Under the pieces are notes generated by a model, which saw nothing but the letters and a program-made list of their open reading frames with translations, ran no database searches and had not been told where the DNA came from. Below are positions 1 to 7,731 of a stretch of DNA of 12,110 bases, one piece after another (the first letter of the stretch is position 1; each line of letters opens with the position of its first letter). A program made the position numbers and the translations under genes. The DNA is taken from the NCBI GenBank assembly GCA_029933275.1, contig JAOZOM010000039.1, forward strand, positions 1-12,110. The letters are read 5' to 3'. This stretch comes from Anaerolineales bacterium (lineage in GTDB: Bacteria > Chloroflexota > Anaerolineae > Anaerolineales > Villigracilaceae).

Positions 1-7
1 CGTAACG

Positions 8-26
8 CGTAATGAAAGACATTACG
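8..26. terminator. Short hairpin just after the YYY membrane-protein gene
   Basis: CGTAATG (8-14) and CATTACG (20-26) form a perfect 7-bp stem with a 5-nt AAAGA loop, eight bases beyond the minus-strand stop codon at 34-36. The position suits a transcript-end hairpin. No T-run follows it in the minus direction within the six or seven bases left before the window edge, so it may be a processing or stability hairpin instead. Confidence 0.3.
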
Positions 27-33
27 AAACACA

Positions 34-2439
34 TCAAGGCACCAAATAAATCGTCATCTCCCCTTGCGAGAAAACTGGTTCAAGATATTGCTGGAATTTT
101 TGCTCATCTACGCGATAAGTAGAGCGTTCAAGCCCGCCCACGATCACATAACGCACCTCGTATTGTGCCAAAAGCCGCTTCGTCTCCTCCCAATTGGAAA
201 GCGTATAGATTTTTTCAATATCGCTTTGCCGCGAACCCATCTCCTCGTAGCCGCCGCGCCATTGCGATTCGTGTCCGGGCCACCCAAGCACGGTGGGGAG
301 ACCGCTGTTGGTCGAAATTCGCGCATAGCCGGTATAACTCCCGCCGACCGCTTCGAGCAGAACGCCATCAGGCGCGGTTTCTAGCCATGCAATCGCGGCG
401 GTCTCGTCCGGCTGAACATGTGCGGCACTGTTTAGCGTTAGCGGCTGGTCAAAATGCGCTTTGGCAAGCACCCCGTAAACCGGATAAACCAACGCCATCG
501 CCAGCAGAAAAATGAAGCCAATTTGATAGGCTCTATACTTCTTGAGCAGGATTGCGCTCCCGTATGCCGCCGCCAAACTCCACAAAAGCCACGCTTGATA
601 ATAGAATTTGAAAATCGTATTCATTCGCGTTCCGAATTGGTCGCGTAGATAAAGATATTCAGGAGCGATGACAAGGAGACTGCCCAAAAGAATTAATAGG
701 AGGATGAAGGACACGGGACGCGCCTGCCCCGAATCTTGCTCGGCGTTTTTCGGCATTTTCTTGAAGAAAAGCAAAGATACCGCTCCCCCCGCGACGAGAA
801 ACAGAGTCAATCCCCCTGCGAAATAGTTGAGACGAAGAGCTGTAGCCCGTCTAAATAGCTCCCCAACCCCCGTCAGCCCCTGTGATTGGATCAGCGTGGC
901 AGCCAAGCCAGAGTTCGCGATGGAGGCTGCCCAAGCGATGATCCACGAGAAAAGCCAAAGGGCAAAAAGCAAGCCGAAAACGAGTCCGAACCCTAGCTTC
1001 CAGTTAATTTCACCGCGCCAGAGCTGAATCATCCATAAGAAAATGGGAATGAATAATGTCCCGAACATCACCCAAAGATGTGCGCCGCGAGTCGGGTTGA
1101 TTAAGTTGGGGAGGATGCCGCCCGCTTGGGAGGCAAATCCGAGATAAAAGGGGAGGTAAAGGGCGATGGCAGCGATGCCGGTCAGCATCCCAAAATAGAG
1201 GAAATCTTCGAGGCGTTCCCAATGCCAGCCCTCGCTATTTGCACGAGAAAAAGCATACGCGGCGGCAATTAACGCGGCGGCGGGGAGGATATCCCAAGTG
1301 TTGAGAAAAGCGAGACCGCCAAGAACGAGGGCGGTGATGAAGAGACCGGCCGGGGAGAGGCTAAAACGGAAGTTGAAGAGTTTTGTTTCGCCGTGCCAAC
1401 CGCCGATGAAAATATAGAATGCGAGGGCGATGGCGAGCAATGCGAAGGGAATTGCGAGGACGTGCGGATGGAGATCGCCGAGTAGAAAGGAGAAAAAGGG
1501 GAATTCGTCAATGACTTCTTGCTGGCTACCGAGTAAATCAAAATCTTGGATGACGCGCGAGGCGCGCCACCACCACCAAAATCGTTCGGGGATGGGAGTG
1601 AGGGTGGTGGGGTCTTCGTTAAGGTTTTTGATATTGAGCCATGTCCAGAAATTGGGCGCACCAGAGACCCAGAGAATTCCTTTTTGGTGGATGAGTTCGA
1701 GAAAACCTTCAAAATTGGAGACGAGGAGAAGAAAGAGAGGCGCGAGAAGGGATGAATTTTGAATTTTGATTTTTGAATTATCTGAAATCTGAGGGCTGAG
1801 GTCTAAAGTCTGAAAAGAAAGCAGATTGTAGAGAATACCGTATGCGCCGATGGCACTAAGCGCAAAGATGAGCGCGGTCATTAGGTTGAAGGCGATGCTT
1901 CCGGCAGTGGCGGTTAATTTGGCGAGCATGGCGGTTAATATATAGCCAAAATGATAATAAGAGATACCGTAACCAGAGAGCCATGGGTCGCGCGGCGGGA
2001 AGGTGGGGGAGCGCAAAATCGCGTTGATGAAAGCGAGTTCCATCGGTTTTTCGGTGCCGAGAGCTTCGGGATTTGCCGCGCGGAGCAAAGCGAGTGCGCC
2101 GAAGGCGAAGAAAAAGAGGCTTTCTACCGTGATAACAAGGCGAGCGTTGGATTTTAGCCAGTTGAGGAGATTGGAGATTCGATATTCGTCACTTCGATTT
2201 AGCGACCAGAAACTTAACCCCGCTAAAACTGCCAAACCGAGCAAAATCCCGCCGAGATTGTTTTGGGCGATACCGAGCGAGGTGAGCATCCAAAATGCGT
2301 AGCCCCAGATGAGCATTCCCGCGGCACGAGAGAGGCTATAACCGCGATCTGCAAATTTAGAGAAGAGACGATAGCTGAGGGGAAAGGTGAGGAGACCGAG
2401 CAGGGTGATGGTCAGATACCAGAGGAGGAAATTTAGCAT
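34..2439 (-). CDS. DUF2298 / 'YYY' family multi-pass membrane protein
   Basis: An 801-residue integral membrane protein with many hydrophobic segments over its whole length. The family is recognisable from the N-terminal region (LTFPLSYRLFSKFADRGYSL, about 17-36), the tyrosine-rich motif GYGISYYHFGY (156-166) that gives the family its nickname, a tryptophan run in RFWWWWRASR (286-295), and DEFPFFSFLLGDLHPH (311-326). A late DQFGTRMNTIFKFYYQ motif and a soluble-looking C-terminal tail containing GWPGHESQWRG follow. The length suggests an intact gene. The architecture resembles GT-C membrane glycosyltransferases, so a role in envelope glycan synthesis is a reasonable guess, but no function is established. 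The start lies 6 nt after the DUF952 stop, so the two genes are probably co-transcribed; no strong Shine-Dalgarno site precedes it. Residues 209-229 are encoded by a heptamer DNA repeat array, listed separately. Confidence 0.9.
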   Translation of the reverse strand: MLNFLLWYLTITLLGLLTFPLSYRLFSKFADRGYSLSRAAGMLIWGYAFWMLTSLGIAQNNLGGILLGLAVLAGLSFWSLNRSDEYRISNLLNWLKSNARLVITVESLFFFAFGALALLRAANPEALGTEKPMELAFINAILRSPTFPPRDPWLSGYGISYYHFGYILTAMLAKLTATAGSIAFNLMTALIFALSAIGAYGILYNLLSFQTLDLSPQISDNSKIKIQNSSLLAPLFLLLVSNFEGFLELIHQKGILWVSGAPNFWTWLNIKNLNEDPTTLTPIPERFWWWWRASRVIQDFDLLGSQQEVIDEFPFFSFLLGDLHPHVLAIPFALLAIALAFYIFIGGWHGETKLFNFRFSLSPAGLFITALVLGGLAFLNTWDILPAAALIAAAYAFSRANSEGWHWERLEDFLYFGMLTGIAAIALYLPFYLGFASQAGGILPNLINPTRGAHLWVMFGTLFIPIFLWMIQLWRGEINWKLGFGLVFGLLFALWLFSWIIAWAASIANSGLAATLIQSQGLTGVGELFRRATALRLNYFAGGLTLFLVAGGAVSLLFFKKMPKNAEQDSGQARPVSFILLLILLGSLLVIAPEYLYLRDQFGTRMNTIFKFYYQAWLLWSLAAAYGSAILLKKYRAYQIGFIFLLAMALVYPVYGVLAKAHFDQPLTLNSAAHVQPDETAAIAWLETAPDGVLLEAVGGSYTGYARISTNSGLPTVLGWPGHESQWRGGYEEMGSRQSDIEKIYTLSNWEETKRLLAQYEVRYVIVGGLERSTYRVDEQKFQQYLEPVFSQGEMTIYLVP
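1753..1815. repeat. 63-bp degenerate heptamer tandem array inside the YYY gene
   Basis: Nine consecutive 7-bp units can be read in exact register from 1753: TGAATTT, TGAATTT, TGATTTT, TGAATTA, TCTGAAA, TCTGAGG, GCTGAGG, TCTAAAG, TCTGAAA. The first four share a TGAATTT-like core and the last five a TCTGAAG-like core. Nine heptamers equal 63 bp, or 21 codons, so the array keeps the frame. On the minus strand it encodes residues 209-229, a polar stretch (FQTLDLSPQISDNSKIKIQNS) between two hydrophobic segments, probably an extramembrane loop. Confidence 0.75.
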
Positions 2440-2445
2440 GAGGGA

Positions 2446-2811
2446 TTAGGCTTTGGGGAAGGTGAAGATGCCCTTTGCATCTGGAGAGAAATCGCGAGTT
2501 TCTATGACAGCATCCAAATTCAGCGCGCCGTAGATATGGGGAAATTCCCCATGCAAAGAGGTAGGAGCGGATTCGGGCGCGGGATGTGCGGGCGGATCCC
2601 ATTGCAGGGGTGCGGTCAAACGCGCCGGGTCGATGACGAGGAGGATTAATCCGCTTTGGGCGGAATAAAAAGCATTTGCGACCAGTGCGGCTTGAGATTC
2701 TGTCGAGCAGTGGATGAATCCCTCGCTGGTTAAACTTTCGGGACGATATTCGCCGATTTTCTGAGCTTTTGCCCAGTCGACGCGAGGGGTGATATGGTAA
2801 ATGATGGACAT
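2446..2811 (-). CDS. DUF952 family protein
   Basis: A 121-residue soluble protein of the DUF952 family. It shows the conserved N-terminal IYHITPRVDWAKAQ, the signature GFIHCS near residue 31, a hydrophobic strand LILLVIDPARL, and the C-terminal FPHIYGALNLDAV. Length is normal for the family. The biochemical role is unknown; the family fold is often compared with ADP-ribosyltransferase-like domains, but I cannot identify a catalytic set here. The ATG is preceded by AGAAGGT at good spacing, supporting this start. It is the first gene of an apparent two-gene unit with the YYY membrane protein (6-nt gap); the pairing does not itself suggest a shared function. Confidence 0.88.
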   Translation of the reverse strand: MSIIYHITPRVDWAKAQKIGEYRPESLTSEGFIHCSTESQAALVANAFYSAQSGLILLVIDPARLTAPLQWDPPAHPAPESAPTSLHGEFPHIYGALNLDAVIETRDFSPDAKGIFTFPKA

Positions 2812-2862
2812 TTTTTACCTTCTAGGATTTTTGCTATATTTTATCATTTTAGAGAAAATGAA

Positions 2863-2896
2863 CCCATTCTTCCCTTGAGAGGAAGGGTTGAATGGG
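2863..2896. terminator. Hairpin between the lipoprotein and DUF952 genes
   Basis: The outer stem CCCATTC (2863-2869) / GAATGGG (2890-2896), a 2x2 TT/TT internal loop, and the inner stem CCCTT (2872-2876) / AAGGG (2883-2887) enclose a 6-nt loop. It begins 10 bases past the lipoprotein stop. In the minus direction it is followed by a loosely T-rich stretch (TTCATTTTCTC) and not a clean T-run, so it is a plausible but imperfect terminator. Its inner sequence resembles the hairpin at 9364-9390. Confidence 0.45.
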
Positions 2897-2906
2897 GAGA
2901 ATGGGC

Positions 2907-3794
2907 TTACGGGCAATTAAAATCCGCCTGTCCAAATTCTTGGTGGTTAGGATCGTCAATATAAAGATAAGCAGTGAAACTCCCCGCGTGCGGACAGGCT
3001 GACCAAAGATAAGAAACTTCTTCTGTTCCTGCAGAGGAAAAGGCGATTTTCTCTATCGTGATTGCAATATCCGCTTGCCCTGATTCGCGAAGAATCCAGT
3101 GGTATTCTACTTCGCCCGCTTTATTGGCAGTGATTTTTGCGGTCAGAGCCGCGCCACGTCCGCTGATATAGTAAGCATCTAGATCCTGAACGCTGGTGAC
3201 AGCGAAAACAGCATCGCCGACTTTGATTTGGACGTAGATCTTTGCAAAAAGAACCCCTGTAGCATTTTTAATTTGCCAATTGCCGGTATAGCTTCCATCG
3301 GTGGCAGGTGCGGAGAGATTGACAGAAATATCAATTGTCTCGCCAGGTGCGACATTTGCGGTGAGCGGTTGAGGTGATGCACCGCCCAACTGTGCGCCAC
3401 CATCAAAAACAAGGGCGTAGCCGGTCGTCCACGTGCAAGTTCCGATGTTTTTAACGCGCCATGTTTTCGTAAAAGGCTCATTCGGCGTGAAGATGGTGCC
3501 GTCCGGCACAGTTACATCCTTAACAAATGCGGCTTTATCACAGTTGCTCTCGGTTGAAATAGCAGTTGGTGCATTTGGCGTGAAGGAGGGTGCAAGAGGC
3601 GGTGGTTGCGATGGCGGCGTTTCTGTTTGAAGGCTATCCATGGCAATCTGAGTGAGTTGAGATGAAGCTGTCTCAGCCGCGGCGGTAAAAATGATATTAG
3701 GGTCGTTTGCCTCTGGCTTGCTGGATGGAAGGGTGCAAGCGAAAATGAGCAAGGTAGCAAAAGAAAGCAAAGAAAACAGTGTTTTTTTAGACAT
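2907..3794 (-). CDS. Lipoprotein with NBR1-type Ig-like domain
   Basis: A predicted secreted lipoprotein of 295 residues when started at the ATG at 3794. That start is preceded by AAAGAGG and immediately begins a signal peptide (MSKKTLFSLLSFATLLIFAC) with the lipobox cysteine at residue 20; an in-frame ATG ten codons upstream would add a non-signal-like extension. Residues about 55-85 are a Pro/Thr/Ser-rich linker. Residues about 86-192 match the NBR1 (next-to-BRCA1) Ig-like domain, with VTVPDGTIFTPNEPFTKTWR, then NIGTCTW, and later VAPGETIDISVNLSAP. A second beta-rich region (about 195-295) is unassigned; it contains WSACPHAGSFTAYLYIDDP and ends at NCP. An extracellular binding or structural role is inferred. 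No catalytic motif is visible. Confidence 0.85.
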   Translation of the reverse strand: MSKKTLFSLLSFATLLIFACTLPSSKPEANDPNIIFTAAAETASSQLTQIAMDSLQTETPPSQPPPLAPSFTPNAPTAISTESNCDKAAFVKDVTVPDGTIFTPNEPFTKTWRVKNIGTCTWTTGYALVFDGGAQLGGASPQPLTANVAPGETIDISVNLSAPATDGSYTGNWQIKNATGVLFAKIYVQIKVGDAVFAVTSVQDLDAYYISGRGAALTAKITANKAGEVEYHWILRESGQADIAITIEKIAFSSAGTEEVSYLWSACPHAGSFTAYLYIDDPNHQEFGQADFNCP

Positions 3795-3839
3795 AAGAGC
3801 CTCTTTGAAAAATAAATTACTCACTCAATTGTACATCAT

Positions 3840-3853
3840 GCTTTCGAGAAAGC
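3840..3853. promoter_or_regulatory. Palindrome upstream of the lipoprotein gene
   Basis: GCTTTC-GA-GAAAGC is a perfect 6+2+6 palindrome, 46 bp upstream of the lipoprotein start. A minus-strand TACAAT (-10-like, 3828-3833) lies just downstream of it. A perfect TTGACA (3867-3872) lies upstream but is 33 bp from the TACAAT, too far to pair with it. This could be an operator, but nothing beyond symmetry and position supports that. Confidence 0.25.
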
Positions 3854-3879
3854 TATGGGAAAATTATGTCAAAATCGCT

Positions 3880-3907
3880 AAAAAAAAACGCCCCAAAGGA
3901 GCGTTTT
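3880..3907 (-). terminator. Rho-independent terminator of the ABC importer operon
   Basis: Read on the minus strand, the stem AAAACGC/GCGTTTT (3901-3907 with 3885-3891), two more G-C pairs and a small loop are followed by an unbroken run of T (complement of 3880-3888). It starts 22 bases after the ATPase stop codon, the expected place for the end of the three-gene operon, and it separates that operon from the lipoprotein gene. Confidence 0.85.
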
Positions 3908-3929
3908 CTGACCGAACTTTGACGCGTTT

Positions 3930-5459
3930 TTACATCTTTTCAGGTTGCGCCCCCGCCATCCACAAACCGAGTTCTTCGCGGCTGGTATCTTTGGCATCAA
4001 CCACTGCCACAATTTCGCCGCGATACATTACCGCAATTCGATCTGCCAGCGAAAGAATTTCATCCAATTCTGCCGAGATGACCAAAACGCCAACCCCCTC
4101 GTCACGCATTTTGATAATTTCCTTGTGGATATATTCGATAGAGCCGACATCCAAACCACGCGTAGGTTGATTGGCGACCAAAACCTTAAGCGGACGGCTG
4201 AACTCGCGCCCAATGATCACCTTTTGCTGATTGCCGCCTGAGAGCGTGGATGCTTTAACTTCCGGTCCTGGGGCTCGAACATCGAAGCGTTCAAGAAGCC
4301 CGAATGCGTTCTCAAGAACGGCTTGCTGATTGCGTATCAGCATTTTCTCGGCGAAAGGCTGTTGATAATAAGTGCAAAGAACGAGATTATCGGCTAAATC
4401 GTAAGGAAGCACCAAACCGTGCTTATGCCGATCTTCGGGGATGTGTCCCATCCCATGCTCTACGAGATAGCGCGGTTTCTTGAAGGGAATCACTTCATCG
4501 GCGAGGGTCACTCTCCCCGAATCCACATCGCGTAGACCGGTAATTGCCTCGACTAATTCTGTTTGTCCGTTCCCCTGCACACCCGCGATTCCCAAAATCT
4601 CACCAGTGCGAACTTCAAAGGAAATGTTTTTGACCACATCCAAACCGCGCTCATCTTCAATACTCAAATTCTCTACTTCAAGAACAATCTCCCCCGGCTT
4701 GGCGGGTGTTTTCTCAACTTGGAGGAGAACATCACGTCCCACCATCATTGCGGCGAGACCTTTTTGATCAGTTTCTTGGGGCGTGGTATGTCCTACAACT
4801 TTACCGCGCCGCATTACTGTAATTCGATCTGCTACATTTAGCACTTCTTTTAATTTGTGGGTAATGAAAATAATCGAAACACCCGTTTCGGTGAGTTGTC
4901 GCATCACGCGGAAAAGGTCTTCGGCTTCTTGCGGGGTTAAGACCGCGGTCGGTTCGTCTAAAACGAGAATACTTGCTTTGCGATAAAGAGCCTTCAAAAT
5001 CTCTACACGTTGCTGAACACCGACCGGAATATCTTCAACGATGGCGTCCGGATCTACTTCCAATCCGTAGGCTTTGGAGATTTCTAAAATCTCTCGGCGG
5101 GCGCGACGTAAATCCAAACTGGAGCCTTTGGTCACCTCTGAGCCGAGAATCATATTTTCGGTTACGCTGAAAACAGGCACGAGCATAAAATGCTGATGCA
5201 CCATGCCGATTCCGTAGTTAATTGCATCGCTGGGACCGTTGATTTCAACCACTTTATTATTAACTAAGAATTCACCTTCGTCTTGTGAATATAAGCCATA
5301 GACGACATTCATCAAGGTGCTTTTTCCGGCACCGTTCTCGCCAAGCAACGCGTGGATTTCTCCCTTGCGGAGTGTGAAACTAACATCGTCGTTGGCGATT
5401 ACGCCGGGGAAGCGTTTGGTAACGTGGCGAACTTCGAGAGCTAAAATTTCTTCGCTCAT
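3930..5459 (-). CDS. ABC transporter double-ATPase subunit, purine-nucleoside (BmpA-associated) type
   Basis: A 509-residue cytoplasmic protein with two fused nucleotide-binding domains that would power nucleoside uptake by the two adjacent permeases; it resembles B. subtilis NupO. The first half has a complete Walker A (GENGAGKST, 40-48), Q-loop Q89, a degenerate signature (VGVQQR, 146-151), Walker B ILVLDEP (164-170) and switch His201. The second half has a degenerate Walker A without lysine (GVQGNGQTE, 293-301), a canonical signature LSGGNQQK (406-413), and Walker B VLVANQP (426-432), where Asn and Gln replace the usual Asp-Glu. One composite ATP site should therefore be competent and one degenerate. 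The start is 3 nt after the upstream permease stop, with AGAAGGAG inside that gene's end, implying translational coupling. A sugar importer of the RbsA type is less likely given the permeases. Confidence 0.93.
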   Translation of the reverse strand: MSEEILALEVRHVTKRFPGVIANDDVSFTLRKGEIHALLGENGAGKSTLMNVVYGLYSQDEGEFLVNNKVVEINGPSDAINYGIGMVHQHFMLVPVFSVTENMILGSEVTKGSSLDLRRARREILEISKAYGLEVDPDAIVEDIPVGVQQRVEILKALYRKASILVLDEPTAVLTPQEAEDLFRVMRQLTETGVSIIFITHKLKEVLNVADRITVMRRGKVVGHTTPQETDQKGLAAMMVGRDVLLQVEKTPAKPGEIVLEVENLSIEDERGLDVVKNISFEVRTGEILGIAGVQGNGQTELVEAITGLRDVDSGRVTLADEVIPFKKPRYLVEHGMGHIPEDRHKHGLVLPYDLADNLVLCTYYQQPFAEKMLIRNQQAVLENAFGLLERFDVRAPGPEVKASTLSGGNQQKVIIGREFSRPLKVLVANQPTRGLDVGSIEYIHKEIIKMRDEGVGVLVISAELDEILSLADRIAVMYRGEIVAVVDAKDTSREELGLWMAGAQPEKM

Positions 5460-5462
5460 CGT

Positions 5463-6488
5463 CTACTCCTTCTCGTATGGAACGCCATCCGCAGCGGGGA
5501 CGTGGGTACGTCCGACAAATCCCGCCAAAACGACGATGGTCAAAACATAAGGCAAAATGCCGATGAATTGATGAGGGACATTAATACCCGCAAACTGCAA
5601 TTGGGTTTGCATCGCGCTCGCAAAACCAAAGAGCAAAGCCGCACCCCATGCGCCCAATGGCGTGAATTTTCCGAAGATCATCACCGCTAATGCAACAAAG
5701 CCGCGCCCGTTGGTCATATTGCGCTCAAAAGAGCCGACTGCTTCCAATGTTAGGAACGCACCGGCTAAACCGGCAATCGCGCCGCCAATAATCACATTTA
5801 CATAGCGGACTTTGAAAACATTGATGCCGAGCGTATCTGCGGCGCGAGGATGTTCGCCTACCGCTCGCGTACGAAGTCCCCATTTGGTGTAGAAAAGGAT
5901 ATAGTGAACGAGAATGACGAGAACGAAAGTTGCGTAGGTGATGGGGGGATTGTTGAAGAGCGCAGGTCCGACAATGGGAATATCAGCCAAGGGTCCGAGA
6001 GGAATTGGTTGCAGCTTCCCGTTTGTGGTTAAACCAACTTGATAGAAATATCCAGTTAGACCGAGCGCAAGGATATTGATAACCGTCCCGCCGATGATCT
6101 GATCCATTTTTAGGGTCACGGACATATAGGCGAGAAGCAAGCCCATAATTGCACCAGTGATAATTGCCGCGAAAACGGCGAGGAGGAGGTTGCCTGTCCA
6201 GACGTTGACGAGAAATCCGATAAAGGCACCGAGAAGCATCTGTCCCTCGATCCCGATGTTAATCACCGCGGAGCGTTCCCCCAACAAGCCGCATAATGCG
6301 CCCAAAACAAGGGGCGTAGATTGACGAATTGTTGAGGCAAGTACTGCTTCGGTGATATTTTCATTGAGACTATATTGCCAAATGATGATAACGACAACAC
6401 TTAGTACAATGCCAAGCGTCATGCCCCATTGCTTGAGAAAACGTTTCCACGGGGAAACAGGGGCTGGGAGAGTAGTAGTTGTTTGCAT
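5463..6488 (-). CDS. ABC transporter permease, nucleoside type (second permease, NupQ-like)
   Basis: A 341-residue inner-membrane permease of the branched-chain amino acid/ribose/nucleoside superfamily. Distinctive segments are LCGLLGERSAVINIGIEGQM (about 65-84), typical of the BMP-associated nucleoside permeases, LRTRAVGEHPRAADTLGINV (205-224), the cytoplasmic loop expected to contact the ATPase, and NGRGFVALAVMIFGKF (260-275). About eight to nine hydrophobic helices are present after a short polar N-terminus. It is the middle gene of the operon: 12 nt after the first permease and 3 nt before the ATPase. An AGGGAG element upstream supports the ATG. It should heterodimerise with the other permease to form the channel. 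Substrate specificity (purine nucleosides most likely) is inferred from family resemblance only. Confidence 0.9.
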   Translation of the reverse strand: MQTTTTLPAPVSPWKRFLKQWGMTLGIVLSVVVIIIWQYSLNENITEAVLASTIRQSTPLVLGALCGLLGERSAVINIGIEGQMLLGAFIGFLVNVWTGNLLLAVFAAIITGAIMGLLLAYMSVTLKMDQIIGGTVINILALGLTGYFYQVGLTTNGKLQPIPLGPLADIPIVGPALFNNPPITYATFVLVILVHYILFYTKWGLRTRAVGEHPRAADTLGINVFKVRYVNVIIGGAIAGLAGAFLTLEAVGSFERNMTNGRGFVALAVMIFGKFTPLGAWGAALLFGFASAMQTQLQFAGINVPHQFIGILPYVLTIVVLAGFVGRTHVPAADGVPYEKE

Positions 6489-6500
6489 AAGGTTCGCTCC

Positions 6501-7616
6501 CTATTGTTGTCCCCATCCACTGAGGGTGATTTTTTCACCACTCTCAGCTTTTGTGCGGAGAATTTTACGAACAATCATATCAGCTGTGACAAAAAAGAGC
6601 ATCAGGGCTTGAATAACGTCCGTAATTTCTTTGGCTACGCCAGCGTTGAATTGCATTGTGCTGGCTCCGGCTTTCATTGCACCGATTAAGATTGCAGCGG
6701 GGATAATCCCGAATGGATGCGTTTTACCGAGCAGAGCGATGGTAATCCCGTCAAAACCGAGACCAGCATTGAAACCCGGCTGATAACGACCAACGATGCC
6801 GAGCGTTTCGATGCCCCCACCCATTCCCGCTAGAAAACCACTGATGACCATCGTGAGGGTGACGGTAAATGCGACTTTCATCCCGGCATATTTTGCGGCA
6901 TGTGGACTAAGTCCAACGGTACGAATCTCGAACCCTAGGGTTGTTCGCCATAAAAGCCACCATACGAGCACCGAAGCTAATACCGCTAAAAAGAACCCAA
7001 GCGGAATCTCGCCAATCGAGGGAATCTTAGCACTATCTAAAATTGCGGGGGTACGAGCGATAACATTTCCGCCGGATGTGTCTTTGAGCGGACCATCGGC
7101 GATATAGTCGGTGATATTGATAGCGACATAGTTCAACATGATGGTCGTGATGACCTCGTGCGCCCCCGTATAGGCTTTGAGTACACCTGGGATGGCGGCA
7201 AATAACGCCCCTGCTGTTGCTCCAGCCAAAAGAGCCAGTGTAGCGTGGAGGAAGGGAGGTAACCCCTTAATCATGAACCCCGCCACAGCAGAAACGAGTG
7301 CCCCGAAGAGAAGTTGTCCCTGTGCGCCGATGTTGAAGAGACCGGCTTTAAACGCGAAGGCTACCGCTAACCCGCTAAAAATAAGCGGAGTTGCTTTTGC
7401 GAGGGTGCGCCCAAAGGCTTTCATGTTGCCAAAGGAGCCTTCAATCAGTGCGGCATAAGCCCTGAAGGGATTTGCGCCTGAAATGGCGAGAAGAACTGCA
7501 CCGATCACCAGTGCTAATAGCACCGCTGCCAATGGAATCGCCATTACTCGCCACAAAGCACTTAACCACGCCTTAAAAGACTGGCTACCTTCTTCGGAAG
7601 TTTGTTGATCATCCAT
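6501..7616 (-). CDS. ABC transporter permease, nucleoside type (first permease, NupP-like)
   Basis: A 371-residue inner-membrane permease, the longer partner of the pair. Residues 71-106 carry the family pattern, including KAGLFNIGAQGQLLFGAL (90-107). GAHEVITTIMLNYVA (151-165) and LGFEIRTVGLSPHAAKYAGM (227-246) are conserved landmarks, and GLGFDGITIALLG (285-297) matches the late conserved segment. The first 22 or so residues are polar and cytoplasmic. It is the first gene of the permease-permease-ATPase operon. The ATG at 7616 is preceded by AGAAGG about 10 nt upstream. Bacillus-type nup loci usually begin with a BMP-family lipoprotein that captures the nucleoside; here the gene immediately upstream is an FAH-family enzyme, so the binding protein must be encoded elsewhere. 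Confidence 0.9.
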   Translation of the reverse strand: MDDQQTSEEGSQSFKAWLSALWRVMAIPLAAVLLALVIGAVLLAISGANPFRAYAALIEGSFGNMKAFGRTLAKATPLIFSGLAVAFAFKAGLFNIGAQGQLLFGALVSAVAGFMIKGLPPFLHATLALLAGATAGALFAAIPGVLKAYTGAHEVITTIMLNYVAINITDYIADGPLKDTSGGNVIARTPAILDSAKIPSIGEIPLGFFLAVLASVLVWWLLWRTTLGFEIRTVGLSPHAAKYAGMKVAFTVTLTMVISGFLAGMGGGIETLGIVGRYQPGFNAGLGFDGITIALLGKTHPFGIIPAAILIGAMKAGASTMQFNAGVAKEITDVIQALMLFFVTADMIVRKILRTKAESGEKITLSGWGQQ

Positions 7617-7656
7617 ATAAACATACCTTCTTTAATGGTGAAATAGTCAAGCCTGA

Positions 7657-7685
7657 ATTTTACCTTGCATTGAGGAGGGCGTAAA
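7657..7685 (-). promoter_or_regulatory. Candidate promoter of the nucleoside importer operon
   Basis: On the minus strand, TTTACG (complement of 7680-7685) and TAAAAT (complement of 7657-7662) are separated by 17 bp, about 40 bp upstream of the first permease start. The match to a sigma-70-type promoter is moderate. The -35 side overlaps an imperfect inverted repeat (GGAGGGCGTA at 7674-7683 with TACGCCTCC at 7714-7722) that could act in regulation or terminate the upstream gene. No purine riboswitch pattern is visible in the gap. Confidence 0.3.
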
Positions 7686-7731
7686 GCAAAAACGAAGGGT
7701 GAACGGAAAAAGGTACGCCTCCTGCAACCTT

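Noticed and set aside
7617..7731. A purine riboswitch ahead of the nucleoside importer
   Set aside because: The conserved three-way junction bases could not be found in this 115-bp gap, which shows only a weak inverted repeat and a moderate promoter match.
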